Assembly: GCA_016866255.1 (NCBI GenBank)
Contig: VGMY01000005.1
Coordinates: forward strand, 62,001 to 126,000
Reading direction: 5' to 3'
Length of the DNA: 64,000 nucleotides
DNA from: Bacteroidota bacterium
Lineage (GTDB): Bacteria; Bacteroidota; Bacteroidia; Flavobacteriales_D; Crocinitomicaceae
Shown: positions 57,400-64,000 of the stretch, piece by piece
How positions within the stretch are numbered: the stretch's first letter is position 1
Layout: every line of letters starts with the position of its first letter
Notes under the pieces: generated by a model
The model's input: the letters and a program-made list of their open reading frames with translations, nothing else
What the model was told of the DNA's origin: nothing
Database searches by the model: none
Made by a program: the position numbers and the translations under genes

Positions 57400-57440
57400 A
57401 AATTCTCTTCGAAGTTATGGAAAAAGATTGAAAAGAAAAA

Positions 57441-58946
57441 TTAATGTTTAAAATGGCGATAGCCCGTGAAAACCATAGATATCTTGAGGCGGTCACACGC
57501 TTCGATGGATAAATGATCCTTGATTGAGCCTCCCGGTTGAATAATGGCTTTTATTCCCTCTTTAGCCGCAATTTCTACACAATCGGGAAAGGGAAAAAAA
57601 GCGTCGCTGGCCATTACGGCACCGCTCAAATCAAATCCGAACTTTTTAGATTTTTCAACGGCTTGTTCGAGAGCATCCACGCGAGATGTTTGTCCTGTAC
57701 CACAAGCAAGTAATCGACCGTTTTTGACCAATGCAATCGCATTGGACTTCGTGTGTTTTACAACAGTGTTCGCCACGATTAAATCGGCTTGCTCTTGGGA
57801 ACTTGTGGGGCGTTGGCTTTTCAAGATTAAGGAGTCTTTCCCCACAATAACGCTGTCTGAATCCTGAATTAAGGTTCCGTTCAGAATCGACCGGATTTGC
57901 TGTTGAGGCCATTCCACGGGCTTTATTTTGAGCATGATACGATTTGGTTTTTCTTGAAGCAAGGCATAGGCCTCTGGGTGGAAATCGGGCGCCATTAGAA
58001 TTTCAAAGAACAGCGAGTTTAATGATTGAGCGCTTGGCATGTTGATGGGTCGATTGGCTATTAAAACCCCTCCAAAAGCGCTTACTGGGTCGGATTCAAG
58101 GGCCCAAGCATAAGCTTGTTCTAAGGTCTTTGCAAGCGCTAGCCCACAAGGATTGTTGTGTTTAATAATAGCAAAAAACGGGACCTCATCGGAAAAATCT
58201 TTCATCAATCGCCATGCGGCGTCGATGTCTAAAAGGTTATTATACGATAATTCTTTTCCGCTGAGTTGATCAAAAAGCAAATTTAGGTCTCCGTCAAAAG
58301 TTGCTTTTTGGTGAGGGTTTTCGCCATAGCGAAGGGTTGTAGAGTGCGGCGATTCTTTTTGAAAATAGTGTTGTATGGCTCGATCGTAGGCTTGTGTTCT
58401 TGCAAAGGCCTCCCCGGCCCACTGTTTTCGGTTTTCCCGTTCTGTGCTTCCGCACGAGGCGGAAAGTTGTTGGATTAAGGCGGGATATTGTTCGATAGAG
58501 GAAATTACGGCCACATCCGTGAAATTTTTTGCCGCTGCTCGAAGAAGCGACACCCCGCCAATATCTATTTTTTCTATGATATCCGTTTCGTCTTGGGTTG
58601 ATTTTACAGTTTCCTCAAAGGGGTAAAGGTCCACTATTACAAGATCAATATTGGGAATTTGGTGTTTTACTAAAGTCGATTGGTCTTCTTTTTCATCTTT
58701 TCTATTGAGTATTCCACCAAAAATTTTAGGATGCAGCGTCTTGACACGCCCCCCCAGTATTTCCGGAAATGCTGTAATTTCCTCTATTGGAGTTGCTGGA
58801 ATTCCGAGCTGACGGATAAACGTAAAGGTTCCACCCGTTGAATAAATGAGTATTTCCAGGCTGTGAAGCAATTTCACCAACGGAGCAAGACCGTCTTTAT
58901 GGTAAACCGATATTAAAGCCGATTTTATCCGGATGCAATTAGCCAT
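57441..58946 (-). CDS. purH: Bifunctional AICAR formyltransferase/IMP cyclohydrolase
   Basis: SALISVYHKDGLAPLVK, GGRVKTLHPKIFGGIL, LRYGENPHQKATF, KHNNPCGLA, ASDAFFPFPDCVEIA. Confidence 0.97.
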   Translation of the reverse strand: MANCIRIKSALISVYHKDGLAPLVKLLHSLEILIYSTGGTFTFIRQLGIPATPIEEITAFPEILGGRVKTLHPKIFGGILNRKDEKEDQSTLVKHQIPNIDLVIVDLYPFEETVKSTQDETDIIEKIDIGGVSLLRAAAKNFTDVAVISSIEQYPALIQQLSASCGSTERENRKQWAGEAFARTQAYDRAIQHYFQKESPHSTTLRYGENPHQKATFDGDLNLLFDQLSGKELSYNNLLDIDAAWRLMKDFSDEVPFFAIIKHNNPCGLALAKTLEQAYAWALESDPVSAFGGVLIANRPINMPSAQSLNSLFFEILMAPDFHPEAYALLQEKPNRIMLKIKPVEWPQQQIRSILNGTLIQDSDSVIVGKDSLILKSQRPTSSQEQADLIVANTVVKHTKSNAIALVKNGRLLACGTGQTSRVDALEQAVEKSKKFGFDLSGAVMASDAFFPFPDCVEIAAKEGIKAIIQPGGSIKDHLSIEACDRLKISMVFTGYRHFKH

Positions 58947-58964
58947 GATTTCAGATTTCTGTAC

Positions 58965-61322
58965 TTAGCCAGAACACATATCGCAGCTGTCGGAATTTTG
59001 TAAGGAACAGGCTACTTGCGCTTGTTGGTCTTCTTCGGTTGGTTGAGGCTCCTCTATAACCCGCTTATCAATGGTAAACTTAATGGCATCAGTGGCTGCT
59101 TTGGTTCTTAAATAATACATCCCTGTTTTTAAGCCCTTTTCCCAGCCGTAGAAATGCATGGAAGTTAATTTTCCAAAATTGGCATTTTCCATAAAAATAT
59201 TTAAGGATTGGCTTTGACAAATGTATGCGCCCCTGTCCGCTGCTTGATCTAAAATCGCTTTTTGTGAAATTTCCCAAGCGGTTTTGTACAAGTCTTTGAT
59301 GTGCTCAGGGATCTCAGCAATATGTTGAACGGAACCATTTGCGGCCATAATTTTTTGGCGCATTTCAGGATTCCAGAGTTCTGCTTTTACCAAATCTTTG
59401 AGCAGGTGTTTGTTAACAATAATAAATTCCCCCGACAGCACTCTTCGCGTGTAAATGTTGGAGGTGTAGGGTTCAAAACATTCGTTGTTACCTAAAATTT
59501 GAGCCGTGGAAGCTGTTGGCATTGGTGCGAGCAATAGGGAATTTCGAACCCCGTGTTTTTTAACTGCCGCTTTTAAAGCAGCCCAATCCCATCTTTTTGT
59601 GGGGACTACACCCCAATGATCAAATTGGAAGATGCCCTTAGATACAGGAGAACCTTTGAATGTTGAGTATGGACCGTCTTGGACGGCAAGATCCTTCGAT
59701 GCAGTCATTGAAGCAAAATAAATGGTCTCAAAAAGCTCTCGATTCAGAGTACGCGCTTCTTCTGATTCGAAGGGATGACCCATTAAAATGTAGGTGTCTG
59801 CCAACCCTTGTACCCCAATTCCTATGGGGCGATGTCGGAGGTTAGAATTCTTCGATGCCTCAACTGGGTAATAATTTTCATCGATCACCTTGTTTAAATT
59901 GAGGGTTATCTGATAGGTGACTTCGAATAATTTATCGTGGTCGAAGTTCCCGTTTTCCGTAATGAATTTTGGAAGCGCTATTGAGGCGAGGTTACACACC
60001 GCGATTTCGTCAGGAGCGGTATATTCAATTATTTCCGTACAGAGGTTAGAGGATTTGATGGTTCCTAAATTCTGTTGGTTGGATTTGGCATTTGCCGCAT
60101 CTTTATACAACATGTAGGGCGTACCGGTTTCAATTTGAGATTCCAAAATTTTGAACCATAAATCTTGCGCATTGATGGTTTTCCTCCCCCGCCCTTCTTG
60201 TTCATAACGCTCATACAATTCTTCAAAGGCCTCACTATGGGTATCCGACAATCCCGGGCACTCTTTGGGACACATTAAGGTCCATGTACCATTGGCCTTA
60301 ACCCGCTTCATAAACAGATCGGGAATCCAAAGGGCATAGAATAAATCTCGCGCCCGCTGTTCTTCTTTTCCGTGATTTTTCTTTAAGTCAAGAAAATCAA
60401 AGATATCGGCATGCCAGGGCTCTATGTATATGGCGAATGAGCCTTTTCGTTTGCCCCCGCCTTGGTCTACGTATCGCGCAGTATCATTGTAAACCCGTAA
60501 CATAGGAATGATGCCATTGGAAGTTCCGTTTGTGCCTTTAATGTAGGACCCCGTAGCTCTAATATCATGAATAGACAAACCAATACCTCCCGCAGATTGT
60601 GAAATTTGAGCGCAAGAAGTTAAGGTATCGTAAATTCCTACAATGCTGTCTTCTTTCATGGTGAGAAGAAAGCATGAAGACATCTGAGGCTTTGGCGTTC
60701 CTGCGTTGAAAAGGGTTGGTGTTGCATGGGTGAACCACCCCTCGGACATTAAATTATACGTTTTGATGGCCGACGCGATGTCGTTTTTGTGAATTCCCAG
60801 GGAAACGCGCATCAGCATGTGCTGAGGACGTTCCGCAATTTTTCCATCGAGTTTTAACAGGTAGGAACGCGTCAGCGTTTTAAACCCAAAATAATCGTAG
60901 CGAAAATCACGATCATAAATAATGCTAGAGTCAAGGGCTTCTTTATTTTCCTGGATCGTTTGATAAACGTCCTCTGCTAAAAGCGCGGCGTTTTGTCCTG
61001 TTTTTGAGTCGGTGTAATGGTAAAGGTCAGACATGACTTCCGAAAAGGATTTTTTCGTCTCGCGATGTAGATTTGAAACAGCTATTCTTGAGGCAAGCAA
61101 CGCATAATCAGGGTGCTCCGTCGTTTTAGCAGCGGCAACTTCTGCAGCTAAATTATCCAAATCGGTGGTCAACACCCCGTCGTATAGCCCTTCGATGACT
61201 TTGATGGCAACCGATTCCGGAGAAACGATAGGATCTAGTCCGTAACACATTTTCACTACGCGAGCTGTGATTTTATCAAATTTTACGGCTTCTTTACGTC
61301 CGTTACGTTTCAAAACATACAT
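58965..61322 (-). CDS. nrdA: Class I ribonucleoside-diphosphate reductase, alpha subunit
   Basis: ATP-cone N-terminus [45 protein letters not shown]-terminal CDMCSG redox cysteines. Confidence 0.96.
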   Translation of the reverse strand: MYVLKRNGRKEAVKFDKITARVVKMCYGLDPIVSPESVAIKVIEGLYDGVLTTDLDNLAAEVAAAKTTEHPDYALLASRIAVSNLHRETKKSFSEVMSDLYHYTDSKTGQNAALLAEDVYQTIQENKEALDSSIIYDRDFRYDYFGFKTLTRSYLLKLDGKIAERPQHMLMRVSLGIHKNDIASAIKTYNLMSEGWFTHATPTLFNAGTPKPQMSSCFLLTMKEDSIVGIYDTLTSCAQISQSAGGIGLSIHDIRATGSYIKGTNGTSNGIIPMLRVYNDTARYVDQGGGKRKGSFAIYIEPWHADIFDFLDLKKNHGKEEQRARDLFYALWIPDLFMKRVKANGTWTLMCPKECPGLSDTHSEAFEELYERYEQEGRGRKTINAQDLWFKILESQIETGTPYMLYKDAANAKSNQQNLGTIKSSNLCTEIIEYTAPDEIAVCNLASIALPKFITENGNFDHDKLFEVTYQITLNLNKVIDENYYPVEASKNSNLRHRPIGIGVQGLADTYILMGHPFESEEARTLNRELFETIYFASMTASKDLAVQDGPYSTFKGSPVSKGIFQFDHWGVVPTKRWDWAALKAAVKKHGVRNSLLLAPMPTASTAQILGNNECFEPYTSNIYTRRVLSGEFIIVNKHLLKDLVKAELWNPEMRQKIMAANGSVQHIAEIPEHIKDLYKTAWEISQKAILDQAADRGAYICQSQSLNIFMENANFGKLTSMHFYGWEKGLKTGMYYLRTKAATDAIKFTIDKRVIEEPQPTEEDQQAQVACSLQNSDSCDMCSG

Positions 61323-61342
61323 TTTCTTCGCTGTTTGTAGAG

Positions 61343-62305
61343 TTAAAATTCTTCGTTTAAACTGAACCGGTTTAATTCTTTTTCCCCTAAGACATTTGCT
61401 TTTTGGTATTCACCAACTCGCCGTTCGAAAAAGTTTGATTTTCCCTGTATTGAAATCATTTCCATGAAATCGAAAGGGCAGGAAACATTATAGATGCGCT
61501 TATTCCCCAGTTCAACCAAAAGACGATCAGCCACAAATTCAATGTACTGGCTCATTAAGTCGCTATTCATCCCAATCAATTTAACAGGAAGTGCTTCGGT
61601 AATAAATTCTTTTTCGATGGCTACAGCGTCTCGGATAATTTCCTCAACTTGCGATTTGTCCAATTTGTTCACCAGGTGATGGGAATATAAAAGGCAAGCA
61701 AAGTCGCAGTGAAGGCCTTCGTCTCGAGAAATTAATTCGTTTGAAAAGCACAGACCGGGCATAAGGCCTCGTTTTTTCAACCAGAAAATGGAGCAAAAAG
61801 ATCCCGAAAAAAAGATCCCTTCAACCGCCGCAAAAGCCACTAAACGCTCCGCAAAAGATCCTTTTTCAATCCACCGGAGAGCCCATTCGGCTTTTTTCTT
61901 AACGCAGTCCAAGGTGTCGATAGCGTTAAACAGGGTTGCCTTTTCTTTTGAATCCTTAATATAGGTGTCAATCAATAAAGAATAGGTCTCGGAATGGATG
62001 TTTTCAATGGCAACTTGAAATCCATAAAAAAACTTGGCTTCCGTGTATTGAACCTCTGATAAAAAGTTCTCTGCCAAATTTTCGTTCACGATGCCGTCAG
62101 ATGCCGCGAAAAATGCTAAAACGTGTTTGATAAAGTGTCGTTCATCGTCGTTCAATTGGCCCCAGTCCGTTAAGTCTTGCGATAAATCAATTTCTTCTGC
62201 CGTCCAAAAACTTGCTTCAGCTTTCTTGTAGAAACTCCAAATATCATTGTGCTCTATCGGAAATAACACAAAACGGTTTTTATTTTCCCTTAAAATCGGC
62301 TCCAT
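61343..62305 (-). CDS. nrdB: Class I ribonucleoside-diphosphate reductase, beta subunit
   Basis: [50 protein letters not shown] di-iron ligands. Confidence 0.96.
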   Translation of the reverse strand: MEPILRENKNRFVLFPIEHNDIWSFYKKAEASFWTAEEIDLSQDLTDWGQLNDDERHFIKHVLAFFAASDGIVNENLAENFLSEVQYTEAKFFYGFQVAIENIHSETYSLLIDTYIKDSKEKATLFNAIDTLDCVKKKAEWALRWIEKGSFAERLVAFAAVEGIFFSGSFCSIFWLKKRGLMPGLCFSNELISRDEGLHCDFACLLYSHHLVNKLDKSQVEEIIRDAVAIEKEFITEALPVKLIGMNSDLMSQYIEFVADRLLVELGNKRIYNVSCPFDFMEMISIQGKSNFFERRVGEYQKANVLGEKELNRFSLNEEF

Positions 62306-62373
62306 ATTATGTTTAAATTATTTACAATTATTTAATAAATTTTTACTCTCGCGTTGAGTAAAACAACACCTAG

Positions 62374-62388
62374 CCTCAAACGTTGAGG
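62374..62388. promoter_or_regulatory. Inverted repeat CCTCAA-ACG-TTGAGG upstream of nrdB
   Basis: 6-bp perfect arms with 3-nt centre, 69 bp 5' of the nrdB start codon, within a 463-bp divergent intergenic/leader interval. Confidence 0.4.
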
Positions 62389-62768
62389 TTTTGGGATAGC
62401 TATAAAAATTACTTAACCTTTCGAGTTCTACACCAGCAATTTAGTCGCACAAAATCCGTTCTTGAAAGGTGTACAAAGGTTCGAAAAAAAATCGATCTTT
62501 TAACAGCCTCTTAATGTTAAATTTTGACCCTAAAATTACATGGTGCCCTCACAATTCATACTACGCCTATGTTTAACGATTTTATCAACAATCAAAAAAG
62601 TTATTAGACCTTTTAAACATAGGCAAGTCCCCAACGCAACCTCTTCACTAACCATTGCCTTCGAGGGTAAATTTCCAAAATAAAAAAAGGAGATTTCAAG
62701 AAAGGGAAGGTTCCTTTTTAACACGTTATTGTTCACTTGTCAAAATTCCTTTATTCTATCGTTATTTT

Positions 62769-63434
62769 ATGAGAAAATATTTTTTTAATCGGCTCCTTCA
62801 TGTTTTTTTTCCATCACGATGTTGGCATTGCACGGAGGAATTAATAGCCGAAGAAAAATTCTTGTGTTGCTATTGTGACCAAGAGCTTGAGCGCGTTTAT
62901 TACGGCCCTATTAACGTGCATCTTCTAGAGGAAATAGATTGTTATGGTCTCTATTTTTATGAGGAAAAATCGTTAGTTCAAAAATTGATTCATGGATTGA
63001 AGTATGGCCATATTAAACAACTGGGATTCGAATTGGGATTTCGTTTAGCAGCCACCTTGCCTAAGTCTTGTTTGCCTCAATTAATCCTACCCGTTCCCAT
63101 TACGCCACGTAAATGTTTGGAACGGGGGTATAATCAGAGTGAATGGATAAGTAAAGGATTTCAAGCCTGTACCGGAGTTAGGATGAACGTAAAATTATTG
63201 AAACGAATCAAAAATACTCCGAGCCAAACGCAACTTAGCAAGCGCGAACGTCAGAAAAATGTGGATGGGGCATTTAAATTGGCCCAGCCTCTCCCCCCAG
63301 GCATAAACCACGTAGGCATAATTGATGACGTTTTAACTACGGGAGCAACCCTCCAACAGGTAGTTAAGGTTTTAAACGCAGCTTATCCTCATCTTCGTAT
63401 CACTATCTTTGTAGCATCAATTGCAAGAGGATAA
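62769..63434 (+). CDS. ComF family protein / amidophosphoribosyltransferase-like
   Basis: RLLHVFFPSRCWHC...FLCCYCDQEL zinc-finger-like; PVPITPRKCLERGYNQSEWI; VGIIDDVLTTGATL PRPP motif. Start at ATG 62769. Confidence 0.9.
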   Translation: MRKYFFNRLLHVFFPSRCWHCTEELIAEEKFLCCYCDQELERVYYGPINVHLLEEIDCYGLYFYEEKSLVQKLIHGLKYGHIKQLGFELGFRLAATLPKSCLPQLILPVPITPRKCLERGYNQSEWISKGFQACTGVRMNVKLLKRIKNTPSQTQLSKRERQKNVDGAFKLAQPLPPGINHVGIIDDVLTTGATLQQVVKVLNAAYPHLRITIFVASIARG

Positions 63435-63435
63435 A

Positions 63436-64000
63436 ATGAATCGCGTACTGATTGTCGGCGGAGGAGTTGCTGGAATTTCTTTGGCACATGCATTTACCAG
63501 AAAAGGAGTGGATATTAGGTTAATGGATGACGGAAAAAACGCCTGTTCATCGGTGGCTGCAGGAATTGTTAATCCTTTTTCATTTCGCAGAACGCTATTG
63601 ACCTGGAACGCTTGTCCCTATTACCAGGAGGCCTATGATTTTTACACGGAAATGGAGCGGAGGCTCCAAATTCAAATTTGTTTTCCGATCGAAATCAGGA
63701 GAATTTTCAGCTCCCAAGAGGAAGCATCTGTTTGGAACCAACGATTTAGCGATCCTAGTTTCAATTCTTTTATGATCCCGATTGATGACAAGGATGAGCA
63801 GTATTTGCCTTTTGGTTCCGGTAAGATAAAGGGTTTTTGGGTGGATGCCGCATTTTTTGTGAAGATTAACCAAGGGTATTTTGATCAGCAGGGAAAGTTG
63901 ATTCCGGAATCTTTTTGTTCCGATCTTTTTTTTCCGGAGGAACGTCGATACAGGGGAGAAACGTACAGTAAAGTCATTTTTGCCCTCGGATATAGAAATA
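63436..64000 (+). CDS. FAD-dependent oxidoreductase (DAO family), partial at window end
   Basis: Translation from ATG 63436: MNRVLIVGGGVAGISLAHAFTRKGVDIRLMDDGKNACSSVAAGIVNPFSFRRTLLTWNACPYYQEAYDFY, a GxGxxG FAD-binding motif. Confidence 0.85.
   Translation, partial: MNRVLIVGGGVAGISLAHAFTRKGVDIRLMDDGKNACSSVAAGIVNPFSFRRTLLTWNACPYYQEAYDFYTEMERRLQIQICFPIEIRRIFSSQEEASVWNQRFSDPSFNSFMIPIDDKDEQYLPFGSGKIKGFWVDAAFFVKINQGYFDQQGKLIPESFCSDLFFPEERRYRGETYSKVIFALGYRN

Noticed and set aside
51706-58946. rodA-mrdA-mreD-mreC-mreB-purH gene order as an unusual arrangement
   Set aside because: Recognised as a standard conserved Bacteroidetes cell-shape cluster.
1-64000. CRISPR arrays, tRNA/rRNA genes, integrases, intact IS elements
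   Set aside because: No regularly spaced direct repeats, tRNA-like cloverleaf/CCA regions or transposase/integrase motifs were recognised in the intergenic gaps or the ORF track.

Overview
64 kb of a Bacteroidetes-type (Flavobacteriia-like) chromosome, almost fully coding and mostly housekeeping. Left to right: partial uppP, DUF3098, ftsX, ispG, udk; a redoxin, a T9SS-sorted trypsin-like peptidase and hemW; rpiB; DUF4175 / RsbW-like ATPase / ybeY / mnmG; a 2-hydroxyacid dehydrogenase; a large T9SS-sorted CUB/amidase protein; an OMP and a TPR protein; ftsE; PhoH; an epimerase; S41 peptidase, aminotransferase and nitrilase; surface-glycan-type membrane proteins with a DPPR-synthase-like UbiA protein and a HAD phosphatase; porZ; bacilliredoxin and Spx/ArsC; a flippase; enoyl-CoA hydratase; three consecutive SSB paralogs; two paralogous RemB/Wzi-like OMPs; scoAB; PBP1A; rodA-mrdA-mreDCB; purH; nrdAB; comF; and a partial FAD oxidoreductase. 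No rRNA, tRNA, CRISPR or intact mobile element was recognised. The observations most worth checking are: an exact 16-bp ParB parS palindrome embedded in the 3' end of ybeY next to mnmG; a run of three SSB genes without acidic tails, preceded by six CGAA/CGAC motifs spaced 9-11 bp apart; a terminator hairpin whose U-tract abuts the next start codon; a 600-bp decayed-looking gap at 27.1-27.8 kb; and a candidate polyprenyl-phosphoribose/surface-glycan locus near porZ. All family calls come from reading the translations; no database search was run.
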